Of a stretch of 64,000 nt of DNA, positions 34,974 through 45,884 are shown piece by piece (within the stretch, counting starts at the first letter, position 1; each line of letters begins with the position of its first letter). Made by a program: the position numbers and the translations under genes. The DNA is from Takakia lepidozioides (Eukaryota; Streptophyta; Takakiopsida; Takakiales; Takakiaceae), in contig CM060734.1 of the NCBI GenBank assembly GCA_030704615.1, positions 16,616,001-16,680,000 on the forward strand, given 5' to 3'. Below the pieces are notes generated by a model, which did no database searches, had not been told where the DNA came from, and saw only the letters and a program-made list of their open reading frames with translations.

Positions 34974-35560
34974 TTGGCGACCATACTGGGGAACTGAGTC
35001 ATGAACAACCAGATGTGACAGGCATCTGGTGGGATCATGGTGGTTGGACCATTAAAGAATTTGAAGTGAATCAAATTCCCTGTGGAACGAAGGAAGAAAG
35101 ATTGTCCAAACAATTCTTTCAAAGGTTCTTGGAATTGCCAGACGGTTCTAAAGAAAATATTCTTAAGCGAGTGCATGATGCTGATCCGGAATGGGGTCTG
35201 GAGAAAGGAGTGATAAAGATTTATCAGGTAGCCTGTAGAGGAAGAGCACGGTGGTTACCAACATTGGTTTATGTGATAGCCTTACTATCCATTAAGCGAG
35301 TAGAGTTTGAAGGCTGGGAGGAAAGAAAAGTGAATGTTTATACTCATATGCATGAAGAGCTTGTACTGGTAAAGAATTGGATTCCAAAGGATATTTTGTG
35401 GATCAAACTCACACCAAGAACAGCTTTCCAGACTTGTTTGCCATATGGTTATATGGTAACGGAGACTTCAAGTATAGCCAAGGGTGCATTGAAGCTTGAA
35501 AGAAACCCAGGCATATACGAGAGATATTACAGAAGAGAGTTTTGGTTATTGCCACATTAA
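34974..35560 (+). CDS. Leader ORF between PBS and gag
   Basis: An open frame of about 195 residues after the LTR (in phase with an ATG at 34865 inside the LTR). It contains GIWWDHGGWTIKEFEVNQI, WGLEKGVIKIYQVACRGRA and NPGIYERYYRREFWLLP. No known domain. Ogre-type gypsy elements have an extra ORF in this position, which fits the PBS. Function unknown. Confidence 0.5.
34975..34994 (+). promoter_or_regulatory. Primer-binding site, Ogre/Tat-like
   Basis: TGGCGACCATACTGGGGAAC starts two bases after the LTR end. Plant Ogre/Tat elements carry a closely similar TGGCGAC...CTGGGGA site, used to prime minus-strand DNA from a tRNA. Confidence 0.7.
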
Positions 35561-35582
35561 AAAGAAATGAAAGACATGGGAC

Positions 35583-36191
35583 ATGAGTGATGAAAGAGAA
35601 GCTAGACGCCAGAGATATTCAGCAAAAAGAGAAAGCTATCTGAAAGCTAATTATCCATATCTTTGGGAGAGAGGAATAGACATAGGGGAATCATCTGGAC
35701 CTCTCACACCATTAAGATCAAAGAGTACATCACCTATACCGGAAGAACTAGAGTTGGATGCCACTCCTTCTGTTTCTTTGCAAGAAAGATTAAGGGAATT
35801 GGTACGAGAAGAAGATCAATCATGAGGTGAAAGATCTGAGGTACATCCCTGGATAAAAGATTTGACAGAAATCTTTGATAAGAGTTGGCATGGAACACCA
35901 AAAGCAGGAACTCCAGTTTATGAAGCGGAAGGTGAAGAAGTAGGAGAGGATGTGGCAGAGCCAACGGAGAGTTCAGACTCTCCAACACCATTGCAGTTGA
36001 GTTACATGAGTGAAGAAGAAACCCAAGGACAGAACTTGGAGGATGAAAACAGGGAGAAGAAATTGGAAGAGGAAGAGTATGAAGAAGTAGACCCAACAGC
36101 TGAGGTTGAGACTACAACCAGGACATCCCAACCCGTTGGACCTGGATCAAGTGGAGCACTTGGATCACAGGCCAACGAAGGTGTCGGCTGA
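35583..36191 (+). pseudogene. Acidic ORF upstream of gag, interrupted by stops
   Basis: One reading frame from MSDEREARRQRYSAKRES to QANEGVG with a TGA at 35823 and another at 36189. It is rich in Glu and Ser and probably the N-terminal part of the gag polyprotein, which then continues in a different frame at 36239. Both stops could come from CGA by C-to-T change. Confidence 0.5.
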
Positions 36192-36238
36192 GGGGGATCA
36201 GGCGGGCGGCCTGGATCTGGCTCTGGGGGACAGGGAGT

Positions 36239-38002
36239 GTGGGAAGTAGTGCAACTGAAGCTGGGAATACTGTGAATATCGTGGGGCCAGTAGCAAGGAG
36301 TGCTCAAGGGCCACCACTTGGTGGAAGATCCACCACAAAAACAACAGGTCCAGAAGGACCAGCACCAGCAAGGGTGCCGGCACCTGTTAGTGGGCAGAAG
36401 GTAGGGCCACAGATGGCGTTACAACCAACACGGGCAAAACCACCATTTCCAATATATTCAGGAAAAGGGGATCCCGATGTACACATTAGCCAATTTGAGC
36501 ACATGTGTATAGTGAACAATGAGAATGGCGATGATGCCAAGATGAGATTGTTTCCTTGTTCACTTATCAAGAAAGCAAGTGAATGGTATGCAAGATTCCC
36601 TGATAATCATTTCCTAACCTGGAATGGCTTGAATACAGCATTTCGAAATAGGTTCAGGACAAGTAAAACTGAGGATGAAGTGTATGGAAGTTTACAACAG
36701 TTAAAGCAAAAGAAGCATGAAACTGTTGAGGAGTATATGGAAAAGATGGAATTGATGATGAAAAAGCTGGCTGCAGTACTAGCACCTGGTTTACAGAAGA
36801 CTTGGTTTGTGAGTGGACTAAGACCAGAGTTACAAAAGAAAGTGGATATGTTACCCCATAATACAGTGGAGGAGGCATTTGAAACTGCAAACAGAATTGA
36901 GCAATTGGGAATGCTCAGGAGAGAGAAAAGGGATGATGAGGACTCTGAGGATGAGTCAGATGAAGAAGAAGAACAAGAACTAAAAAGGAAGAGTAAGAGA
37001 AAGGAGAAGTTGAAGAGGGATAACTATGAAAAAAGATTGGAAGAAATCTTGAAGAAGTATGCCACAGAGGCTGCAACACATTGGAGGAAGGGTGTATGGT
37101 GTGCAAAGTGCCAGAATGAAGGCCATACCACCACAGAATGCCACATGAAGGAGAAACACTGTACTATCTGTAAAATGGATAACCATTCTACTGAGAATTG
37201 TTACTACAACAGAAGGACAGCTGCAAGAGAACCTAGGCAAGTAAGGGTGCATCAGGTGCAGCCCCAGCCAAGAAGAAACAATGATCATGACCACTATGGT
37301 AGGTCTGGTGGTTATAACAATGGCATGGAAGGGAGAGGTAATTCAAGAGGAAATTATCAAGGAAATTCCAGAGGCAACTATCAGGGTAATCCAAGGGGGA
37401 ATTACCAGCCCGGGAATCAGGATTACAGAAATAATCCAAGAACAGACCAAGGGCGAGGACCCAATGGTGAAGAACTATGTTACTATTGTAATCAGCCAGG
37501 ACATCGCAGGGCAGCCTGTTCATTCTGGATAAGACACCAGAATGAGATGAGAGCTCCTGTGAATGAGGGCCCAGTGGTGGCAGCTCACATGGTTAGGCCA
37601 TGTGTTGTACCAGAAGTAAGTACAATGATAGTAACCAGAAGCAAAGCCAAACTAATACCTCCAGTAGCTGAGGAAGATGATGATAATGAAGATGGCAGTG
37701 ATATGCCTGAAGATGAAGAGACTTGGAAAGATGAGAAAGAACTGCACAAGGAAGTGGCAAATACTATAAGGGAAATGCAGAAGAGTACTGATATTCCTGT
37801 GGCAGATTCCTCTGATTCTGATGGAGAAGAAGAAGTGAGTGAGGATGAAAGGAAGAAAGAAGATGCAGGCATGCAAAGTAATGAAGAGACTTTGGCTGAA
37901 GTAATATGCCAGACCAAAGCAGAGATTACCATTGGACAGCTATTGGCTGTGGCACCTTATTGTAGGCACAGGCTGTATCAAGCAATCAATCGAATTGCCT
38001 AG
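36239..38002 (+). CDS. Gag, Ty3/gypsy, with three zinc knuckles
   Basis: This is the capsid/nucleocapsid polyprotein of an LTR retrotransposon. The Retrotrans_gag core lies at about residues 75-220 (PFPIYSGKGDPDVHISQFEH, KASEWYARFPDN, VEEYMEKMELMMKKL, FVSGLRPELQKKV). A basic coiled region follows, then CAKCQNEGHTTTEC, CTICKMDNHSTENC and, after an N/R/G-rich stretch, CYYCNQPGHRRAAC. These are three CCHC knuckles that bind RNA. The acidic end overlaps the approach to protease, 30 bases upstream of the next frame. The frame is intact for 587 codons. Confidence 0.85.
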   Translation: MGSSATEAGNTVNIVGPVARSAQGPPLGGRSTTKTTGPEGPAPARVPAPVSGQKVGPQMALQPTRAKPPFPIYSGKGDPDVHISQFEHMCIVNNENGDDAKMRLFPCSLIKKASEWYARFPDNHFLTWNGLNTAFRNRFRTSKTEDEVYGSLQQLKQKKHETVEEYMEKMELMMKKLAAVLAPGLQKTWFVSGLRPELQKKVDMLPHNTVEEAFETANRIEQLGMLRREKRDDEDSEDESDEEEEQELKRKSKRKEKLKRDNYEKRLEEILKKYATEAATHWRKGVWCAKCQNEGHTTTECHMKEKHCTICKMDNHSTENCYYNRRTAAREPRQVRVHQVQPQPRRNNDHDHYGRSGGYNNGMEGRGNSRGNYQGNSRGNYQGNPRGNYQPGNQDYRNNPRTDQGRGPNGEELCYYCNQPGHRRAACSFWIRHQNEMRAPVNEGPVVAAHMVRPCVVPEVSTMIVTRSKAKLIPPVAEEDDDNEDGSDMPEDEETWKDEKELHKEVANTIREMQKSTDIPVADSSDSDGEEEVSEDERKKEDAGMQSNEETLAEVICQTKAEITIGQLLAVAPYCRHRLYQAINRIA

Positions 38003-38032
38003 GAGACAGGAAACACAGACCTGAACAGCAAG

Positions 38033-39890
38033 GTGACCAGTTATAATGTGAAGCCGGAAGGGCGAGAAACAGTCATGGACTTTGATGATTCTATGCCAGT
38101 AATCCAATTGAGAATTGGAAGCACAGATTTAACTGATGTACTGATAGATGGAGGTTCTGGAGTAAATATCATGACATACCAATTAAGAAAGAAGCTTGGT
38201 CTAAGTAACATGAAACCAGCCCCATTTACAGTAACAATGGCAGATCAAAGAAGTGTACAGCCATTGGGATTAATAAGAGGAGTTAAGATACAGATACAGA
38301 AGATGATCTTTATGATCACAGTAACTGTGTTGAAGATGGATGAAGTCATGGAGGCTTACTCCTTATTATTGGGACGTCCGTGGCTGAAACAGGCCAGGGT
38401 ATTCCATGACTGGAATTCTCAGTTACTAACCGTGCATAATGGGATACACGAGATACAAATTACCACAAAGAAATCTAGTAGATTACCTGCTACGAGAAGA
38501 CCTCGAGGAGTCAGAGAGTATGACTGGAAAGGAGGACTGGATGAGGAGCAGGAAGCTACCCTATTTGCTGCACACCCAGAGTGGGAGCAGGTTGCAAAGA
38601 TGCGGCTGGAAAGCCTAAGTTGTTTAAGAGGTATCTGTTGTGGTGTAGTGACAGCAACACCAACTGAAAAGGAAACCAGCAGTTACCCATCACATTTCTA
38701 TGAAGAAAGAGAAGGAGAAATGGAAATCCTAGAGGAACCAGCCACTGTGAGCTTACAGGATGAAGTGGTGACTGGTTGGACAATCACAGCTGATGAGCAG
38801 GTGAGGGAAGTGAATGTGGGAACTAAAGAGGAACCGATGATGGTGAAAGTAGGAGCTGATTTGGAGCCGGAATTCTTTGAAGAAGCTAAAAGCTTGTTCA
38901 TCAAATACAGAGATGTATTTGCTTGGAGCTATGAGGATCTAAAAGGGATACCACCTGAAGTCTGTCAGCATAAGATTGAACTGGAACCAGGGTCAGTACC
39001 AATCAAGCAGGCGAGGTACAAAATGAATCCCAACTACGCACAGAAGGTTGGAGAAGAGATCAAGAAGTTGGCTGAGGCTAAGTTTATATACCCAATAGAG
39101 TATACAACTTGGTTGTCACCCATTGTTATAGTTCCCAAGAAGAATGGTAAACTAAGAGTATGTGTGAACTACAAGAAGCTGAATGCTTGTACGAAGAAAG
39201 ATCATTTTCCTTTGCCATTCACAGAAGCAGTATTGGACACTGTGGCAGGTCATGAGATGTACTCATTCATGGATGGTTTTAGTGGTTATAATCAAGTGCA
39301 AATGGCAGAAGAAGATCAAGGAAAGACAGCTTTCATCACAGACTGGGGTGCTTATGCATACAAAGTCATGCCCTTTGGACTTTGTAATGCACCAGAACAT
39401 TTCAGAGAGTAATAAGTGAATCTTTTCATGAGTATCTGGATGATTTCATGCAGGTGTTCTTGGATGATTTCAGTGTGTACAGCTCTAAGAATGAGCACTT
39501 GCATAAATTGGAGTTATGTCTGGCCAGATGCAGGATGAGAGGTCTGGGCTTGAATCCAGAGAAGTGTACTTTCTGTGTGAACTCAGGGGTGCTTCTGGGA
39601 CACATTGTGTGTAAGAAGGGACTTCTTGTGGATCCCAGGAAGACAGAGTCCATTAAAGCCTCTCCACCACCAGTGAATGTTAATAGTTTAAGGAGATTCC
39701 TTGGGCAAACCAGTTATTACAGAAGATTTGTCAAAAGGTATGCACAAATAGCAGCACCATTGAGCAAGCTTCTGAAGAAAGATGCAGTGTTTGCCTGGAT
39801 AGCTAAATGTCAACAGGCGTTTGAGGAACTTACACTGTCAGTAACAACTACACCTGTGCTGATTAACCCACTGAAAGGCAGTGCAAACCT
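38033..39890 (+). pseudogene. Protease and reverse transcriptase, same gypsy element, frameshifted and truncated
   Basis: The frame to 39412 has an aspartic protease (VLIDGGSGVNIMTYQLRKK, with DGG instead of DTG/DSG as in many plant Athila/Tat elements). RT follows: DVFAWSYEDLKGIP, YPIEYTTWLSPIVIVPKKNG, CVNYKKLNACT, FMDGFSGYNQV (catalytic Asp) and VMPFGLCNAP. A single missing base near 39392 shifts the frame and gives a stop at 39410. RT continues at 39415 with VFLDDFSVYSS (the xxDD box) and RRFLGQTSYYRRFVKRYAQIA. It ends abruptly near 39890 before RNase H. A matching RNase H end and integrase lie on the minus strand up to 57591. Confidence 0.85.
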
Positions 39891-40091
39891 ATTTATTGGC
39901 TTAAAATACATTTAAATTCAATTAAAAATGTGGAATGGCTTGAGGGGGGAGCGCGTCGATGGGGAGGCAAATGATTTATTCGTCTTTTGTGTCTCCGCAC
40001 ACGTGTCGCAGCACGTGCGGGCAAAAGAGGGGCTTCAACCACAACCGTTCAATGGGTGCAATTTGGATGGGCAACCATCCGTTGGCCCATT
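39890..40091. other. Unassigned sequence between RT break and gap
   Basis: About 200 bases unlike RNase H in any frame. The base composition becomes GC-rich at 39945. The join at about 39890 is the edge of the retroelement half. Confidence 0.4.
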
Positions 40092-40591
40092 NNNNNNNNN
40101 NNNNNNNNNNNNNNNNNNNNNNNNNNNNNNNNNNNNNNNNNNNNNNNNNNNNNNNNNNNNNNNNNNNNNNNNNNNNNNNNNNNNNNNNNNNNNNNNNNNN
40201 NNNNNNNNNNNNNNNNNNNNNNNNNNNNNNNNNNNNNNNNNNNNNNNNNNNNNNNNNNNNNNNNNNNNNNNNNNNNNNNNNNNNNNNNNNNNNNNNNNNN
40301 NNNNNNNNNNNNNNNNNNNNNNNNNNNNNNNNNNNNNNNNNNNNNNNNNNNNNNNNNNNNNNNNNNNNNNNNNNNNNNNNNNNNNNNNNNNNNNNNNNNN
40401 NNNNNNNNNNNNNNNNNNNNNNNNNNNNNNNNNNNNNNNNNNNNNNNNNNNNNNNNNNNNNNNNNNNNNNNNNNNNNNNNNNNNNNNNNNNNNNNNNNNN
40501 NNNNNNNNNNNNNNNNNNNNNNNNNNNNNNNNNNNNNNNNNNNNNNNNNNNNNNNNNNNNNNNNNNNNNNNNNNNNNNNNNNNNNNNNNNN
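40092..40591. other. Assembly gap, exactly 500 N
   Basis: A fixed-length gap, so the true distance is unknown. Open frames running across it are artefacts. Confidence 0.99.
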
Positions 40592-42466
40592 TCAGTTTGG
40601 GCCAGAAATACCCTTTCTTCAAGAGTGCCGCAGTGTGCTTGGCTCCGCCGTGGCCCGCAAGCGGGCTATCATGACATTTTCTCAAGAGGCTATCTCTGAT
40701 CCCTCCCTTTGGCACGTAGAGACGTTTTGCTTATACCGGAGCAGTCCATTTTGCAAGTGGAACTGCGATTTAACCTCCATCCTCAAGTCTTGCATCACGG
40801 ACTTCGCCAGCTCATCCTTCCGGCAAGCCTTCCGGATCTTCCTTTGGAGTGCCGACTCGCCCTTGTACACCAACAAGAGCTGCTGCTTTCTACTTAAAGC
40901 ATTGGCCACCACATTGTCCCGTCCCGGTTTGTACTGGATATCCACGTCGAACACCGCCAAAGTATCTTGCCACCTAAGTTGTTTTGGGGACAACTTGGGC
41001 TGCATGGCAAAATACTTCACTGTGACATTGTCCGTGAACACCTTCACTGGGTTGGAACCAACATAGTGGCGCCAAAGCTCAAGGCAATGCACGTGCGTCG
41101 GCCACCGTCGCTCCACTTCATTCAGTTTCTTACTTTCGTAAGCCACTGGACGTCCATCTTGCATAAGTACACCCCCAATCGCGAAGTCCGACGCATCTGT
41201 ATGAATCTCAAATGGACGATCGAACTCCGGGATTTTCAAGACTAGAGCTTCCGCCATCCGCTGCTTCAATTCAGCAAAAGCTTGGCCACAAAAGGTGTTC
41301 CATGCCCAGACTTTAGATTTACACAGAAGGTCCGACAGCGGCCCCGCGATCTTGGCGAAATTTCTCACATACTTCCGGTAATAGGAGGCGAGTCCTAGGA
41401 AGGATCGCACTCCCGGGACCGAAGTCGGAGGCTCCCAGTCCAAGATCGCCCTCACCTTTCTGTCATCCATTTTGATCCCATCCTGTGTAATCACATGCCC
41501 CAGGAACTCCACTTTTGTGACCCCGAATCCGCACTTTGAAGCTTTGGCATACAGCTTCCCTTCTTGCAATTTTTGGAACACCCTTTTGAGGTGCTCCAGG
41601 TGCTCCTCCTTTGTTTTCGAGTACACCAAGATGTCGTCGATGTACACGATCACAAAGTCATCCAACCACTCCTGGAAAAGGTTGTTCATCAGCGTGCTAA
41701 ATGTCGTTGGTGCATTGGTGAGCCCAAAAGGCATCACCAAGAACTCATATGAACCATACCTTGTCCTGCACGCGGTCTTCTCCTCATCTCCTTCCGCCAC
41801 CCGAATTTGATGATAGCCGGAGCGCAAGTCGATCCGGCTGAAATACTTCGCTCCTGCCAACCGATCGAAGAGGTCGTCGATCCTTGGCAAAGGGTACCGG
41901 TTTTTTATAGTCACCTTATTCAGAGCCCTGTAATCGACACACATCCGCAGCGTCCCATCCTTCTTGTCTGCGAATAGCACCGGGGCTCCGTAAGGTGACT
42001 TACTCGGCCGGATGTACCCCTTTGACATTAGATCCTTGAGCTGAGTCTTCAGCTCGACCAACTCTCTGTGGCTCAACCGGTAGGGCACCTTGGCAAGCGG
42101 TTCCGATCCCGGTATCACCTCAATCTTGTGGTCAACTCCTCTTCGCGGTGGCAAGCCGCTTGGTAAATCCTCCGGCATCACATCCTGGTATTTCTCCAAA
42201 ATCCCCTTGATCCAATCTAGGCTCGGCTCCCCATCGCCTTCTCCTTTCACTTCTCTAATGTAAAGCAAAAACTGGGACTCGTGTGCCTCCTCCACGGCCC
42301 ACTCCTTTGCTGACAGAAGGTTTATTCGCCCTCCCACGGATTTGGGCGTTTCCGACACTCGTAAAACCTCGCCACCATTCCCACATGGCAGCGTGACTAC
42401 TCTCTTGCGGCCATCTATGACCGCTCCGGATTTGCTCAAAAAGGGCATCCCCAAAATGAGATCCAC
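40592..42466 (-). pseudogene. Pol (RT, RNase H, start of integrase) of chromovirus-like gypsy element
   Basis: Minus strand: [54 protein letters not shown] (catalytic Asp), [27 protein letters not shown] (YxDD) and [19 protein letters not shown]. RNase H follows ([42 protein letters not shown]). A one-base loss near 40731 shifts into [19 protein letters not shown], the H2C2 zinc domain of integrase, which runs into the gap. Motif details match land-plant chromoviruses. Inactive because of the frameshifts, but otherwise well preserved. Confidence 0.9.
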
Positions 42467-42494
42467 TCCATCGATCTCGCAGATAGTGAAGTTC

Positions 42495-43865
42495 TCACGT
42501 CCCTCCCAACTCCCTAGTTAAAAGAGGAACATCAAACGCCAACCTTGTCGCCAACTGAGGTTCTCCTTTGGCAGAGCGCACCTCAATAGAGGCCCCCACG
42601 TCACTTGTCGGGAGTCCCAACTTTCGCGCCGCCGCCGGCGTCATGAAGGAGTGCGACGCTCGTGTGTCCACCAACAACGACACGTTAGTTCCGGATATTA
42701 TCCCATCCACGAACAATAAGTGACTCCCTTTACGCAGGGCGCCAGTTTCCTGATACAACTCACAAGAATAGTTGCCTACCTTGCAAGTCCTGGCGACCAC
42801 CGCTTCCACCACGCGACTGATTGTATCTTTCGACAGCTCCGTGGTTGCCCTAGTCATGTTCAATTGTCGAGGTTTTGTGCACTTCTTGGCCATGTGCCCG
42901 GGCTCCCCGCAATTGAAACACACTCCATCAAAGGTTGCCTTCTGTCCGCCATAAGCCGCTCTACCCGCTTTTCCTTTCGAAGCACCGGGTGCCACCTTAA
43001 CGTGTGAAGGCCCTCCCTTTGATTTCCACGTGCCATTATCGCCGCGTGGCCTATCCCACTTCTTTTCCGGTCGGAAGGAGTCACATTCCCGCCGGGTCTT
43101 CTTGTGGTTCAGCTCCGTACGGCCTTGTCTCTCATCCCTAGGGACATCCGAGAAACATTCAGCCCTCTCAATTGCCTCGTTCAAAGTCTTGGGTGGCTTC
43201 TCCTCCAACTTCCGCCTGGCCCATGGGGCCAGTCTCGCCACAAAGTTGAAGACCATTTCTGGTTCTGCAATGTCCGCGACTACGAGCAACAGCACATTGA
43301 AAGCCTGGACATACCCCCGAATGTCATCTGTTTGCTTCAAATTCCTCATCTTGTCCCGGGCAAGCCAGGATGCGTTGAGGGGCACAAACTGTCTCTTCAT
43401 CAATTCCTTGAACCCACTCCAGTTCAAGGTTTCCGGGCTTGGGCCTCGGTCGTGAAGGCGTTTCTGCCACCATTGTTGAGCATAGCCCCTCAAATAGGTG
43501 GGAGCCACTTCCACCCGATCCTCGTCACTCAACTTGGCCGCCCGGAAGTACTGCTCTAGCTCCAGGAGCCAGGTGTTGAGTGCCTTCCGGTTTCGAACGC
43601 CCTCGAAGGTGCCGGGTTCCTTAGGCTTCACCTTAAACTTTGCCTTAGTGGAAGTGGCATTAGCCGCCTTCAACACGTCTTTCAACGTCCCGCCAAACTG
43701 CGCCAACAACCCTTCCCAAAAGGCTGCCGGCATGGGAGGCATCTCTTGGTTTGTCGGAGCTCTCAAGGATTCCTCGGGCTCCGACTCCTCGGATTCCTCC
43801 CGCTCCTGAGCGGCCTCGTTTTCGGAAACATTCATCGCTTCCTCAAACAGCCGCCTCGGTGACAC
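42495..43865 (-). CDS. Gag and protease of the chromovirus-like element
   Basis: 456 codons without a break. The gag core is at residues 90-230 ([66 protein letters not shown]). One CCHC knuckle is [14 protein letters not shown]. Protease begins [12 protein letters not shown], with DTR in place of the usual DSG/DTG catalytic motif, which may be a lesion. The frame ends at 42495; pol opens in another frame 29 bases on, so a frameshift (programmed or damaging) lies at about 42505. Confidence 0.88.
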   Translation of the reverse strand: MSPRRLFEEAMNVSENEAAQEREESEESEPEESLRAPTNQEMPPMPAAFWEGLLAQFGGTLKDVLKAANATSTKAKFKVKPKEPGTFEGVRNRKALNTWLLELEQYFRAAKLSDEDRVEVAPTYLRGYAQQWWQKRLHDRGPSPETLNWSGFKELMKRQFVPLNASWLARDKMRNLKQTDDIRGYVQAFNVLLLVVADIAEPEMVFNFVARLAPWARRKLEEKPPKTLNEAIERAECFSDVPRDERQGRTELNHKKTRRECDSFRPEKKWDRPRGDNGTWKSKGGPSHVKVAPGASKGKAGRAAYGGQKATFDGVCFNCGEPGHMAKKCTKPRQLNMTRATTELSKDTISRVVEAVVARTCKVGNYSCELYQETGALRKGSHLLFVDGIISGTNVSLLVDTRASHSFMTPAAARKLGLPTSDVGASIEVRSAKGEPQLATRLAFDVPLLTRELGGT

Positions 43866-43980
43866 GTCGCCCCCATCGGGCTCACCAGGATCATCATCTT
43901 TTGGGCCGTTCCGCTTTCGCTTTGGCTTGCCCGACCCATGATGAGGCCAATCCCAAGGACGATTGCGTACTGAACTCTAA

Positions 43981-43992
43981 GCTCTGATACCA
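43981..43992 (-). promoter_or_regulatory. Primer-binding site for initiator tRNA-Met
   Basis: TGGTATCAGAGC on the minus strand, two bases inside the LTR end, is complementary to the 3' end of plant initiator tRNA-Met. It fixes the direction and 5' end of the element. Confidence 0.9.
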
Positions 43993-43994
43993 AG

Positions 43995-44330
43995 TGTCAC
44001 GCACCTCACTTCGGTAAGCTCCCCTTCAAGTCGTAGTTACTCGCTTTGATGCGCGCGCCTGACTCCCAACCTGGCCGCCGGGCCAACTCGGAGCTTCGGC
44101 TGCTCACCGGGACATAACGGTCCCCCTTCGCTCTCCCGAAAGACCCTCCACCTATTTGGGCCTAGTGGAATTCCCTTTGGTAGATGGCAGTCCGGAACAG
44201 CTTCCCACTCTTTGGTCGCTTTCCGGCTCGCTTGCTTACTCACTAGTTTTTGGACACCAACGGGCTTGCACCGTTCTCGGGGTTACTACTCCCTATATAT
44301 ACTTCTGTAGCTGTCCGCGGGGGTTTCACA
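43995..44330 (-). repeat. 5' LTR of the chromovirus-like element
   Basis: On the minus strand it runs TGTGAAACC...GTGCGTGACA (TG...CA), about 336 bp, followed by CT and the PBS. A TATATATA box lies at about 44291-44300, as expected for the promoter. The right end is inferred from the TGTG/CACA terminus and the start of LINE similarity. The partner 3' LTR is missing, in the gap or lost. Confidence 0.7.
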
Positions 44331-45121
44331 ACCAGCCATGCCATTTTATGGCGAACCACCACGAAGACCCTTGACTCCCGGTGGTGAGTCGCGGTGAGTC
44401 TTGGCCCTCTCACCACGACCCCATTGGGTAAAATGCCACTGTCGACATGTACAACGGCGTCCATAAGGATGAGACGATGGTCACAAAGAAATCTTGAAGC
44501 GAGGGTTGGCGCAACCAATGCCCAACTGCCGAGGAAAGTTACTTGCACATCTCTGAGCCTAGGAAGGAGATCGGCGTGGGTGGCATCCTGGTGGAGTGCA
44601 TCTTCCAAGAAGGACGTTGTGAACTGGGTGGTGCCAAAAGGGACTCCCAGGATTCTGATGTCATTGGGCGGAGCAATGAAGTGAGCAGGGAGGACAAAAT
44701 CTGCAGGGAGACAGGACAGAGACCACACCGCACATTTACGAGGTTGCACTGAAAGGCCCACGGCAGAGAGCTAGGTGACAAAATGATGGTAAGCTGGAAG
44801 TACCTGTGAGGCAGGGCCTACAATGTGCGTGTCATCTACCACCGACGGAACAAGACAAAATGAGTGTACTTGTGCAGAAGCCGTGAGGGCGCGGACGTGA
44901 GCCATGGCAAACAAAGGTCCTCCTAAAGGGTCGGACTGAATGATGGAGCACTCACCTAGGCGAGAATAATGACTGTAGTAAAGGGGAGTGGTGGATGCAT
45001 AGAATAATCGAACAAACGGAATGAGCTGGTGGAAATCTCCCCCGGCTGAACGGAGCTCCTTAAAGATAGCCGCTCGTGACACAATGTTGAAAGCATTGAT
45101 GACGTCGACATGGAGAATCAC
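44243..45121 (-). pseudogene. LINE reverse transcriptase fragment
   Basis: Minus-strand frames read ILHVDVINAFNIVSRAAIFK (RT region with catalytic Asp), ECSIIQSDPLGGPLFAMA (the QGDPLG motif), then VVDDTHIVGPASQV (an xxDD box) and, in a second frame from 44761, NDIRILGVPFGTTQF. Frame breaks and the missing flanks show a dead fragment. Its right neighbour is PPR sequence and its left neighbour the gypsy LTR, which was probably inserted into it. Confidence 0.75.
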
Positions 45122-45159
45122 CCAATCCGGACGAAGATCAAGAGCTGCACGCCAAGGAC

Positions 45160-45884
45160 CTCAACGCTTGTCATGATCTCTACCCTGTTCACTCGCCCCA
45201 ACTCTACTCAGTTCCGCCATCTGCCTGTTGATTTTACCTTCGAACGTGAGCATGGGATACATGGTTCCGAAATGCCTACACTTTCAGATGATGGAGGGGA
45301 GGATCTCTTTTCCAGGCATATTGAGATGGAGAAAATTAACTCTCCCAGTGCTGCCTCAACTTCTACATCAGAGCCCAAGTCAGCCGCTGATACTAGCAGT
45401 ACAGCAAAGATCTTTCAATTAAACCATTCTCTTGGAATGCGTGTGCAAACCAAGGTGCGCTGCAGAAAAGCAAAGTGGTCCATGATGACATCTTCAAAGC
45501 TGGAATTATGCCGGATACTATTCTGGTAAACATTCCTGTTGACTCGTTTACAAAATGCCCGGGTATAGAGGCTGCGCGTCAAGTGCTGGACAATGTAGCA
45601 CAACAGGTCGTGATCTCATGGAATGCAATGATCGAAGGATATGCTCAACAAGGGCGCAGCAATGTGCCTGACTGTCATTTATGCATCATAAATGCCTACA
45701 GCACGCTAAACAGAGATCTTTCAGTTGAACCATTATCCTTCAATGGGTGTGCAAGCCAAGGTGCGCTGCAGAAAGACAAAGTGTTCCATGATGACATCTT
45801 CAAAGCTGGAATTGTCCCGGATATCAATCTGGTGAACACCCTTGTTGACATGTATGCCAATTGCGGGAGTGTAGAGGTGAACAC
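45160..45884 (+). pseudogene. PPR fragment joined to MULE 3' half
   Basis: 45160-45420 encodes a Ser/Glu-rich stretch (GGEDLFSRHIEMEKINSPSA) that could be the N-terminal part of a PPR protein. 45460-45884 has VHDDIFKAGIMPDTILVNIP, VVISWNAMIEGYAQQG and DIFKAGIVPDINLVNTLVDM before YANCGSVE. Coding similarity stops at 45880, where the transposase half starts. It is the same family and strand as 24646-26995. Confidence 0.75.

Noticed and set aside
39928-41066. Long frames spanning the first N gap
   Set aside because: They are made mostly of undefined residues; only the minus-strand integrase start at 40592-40715 has real similarity.
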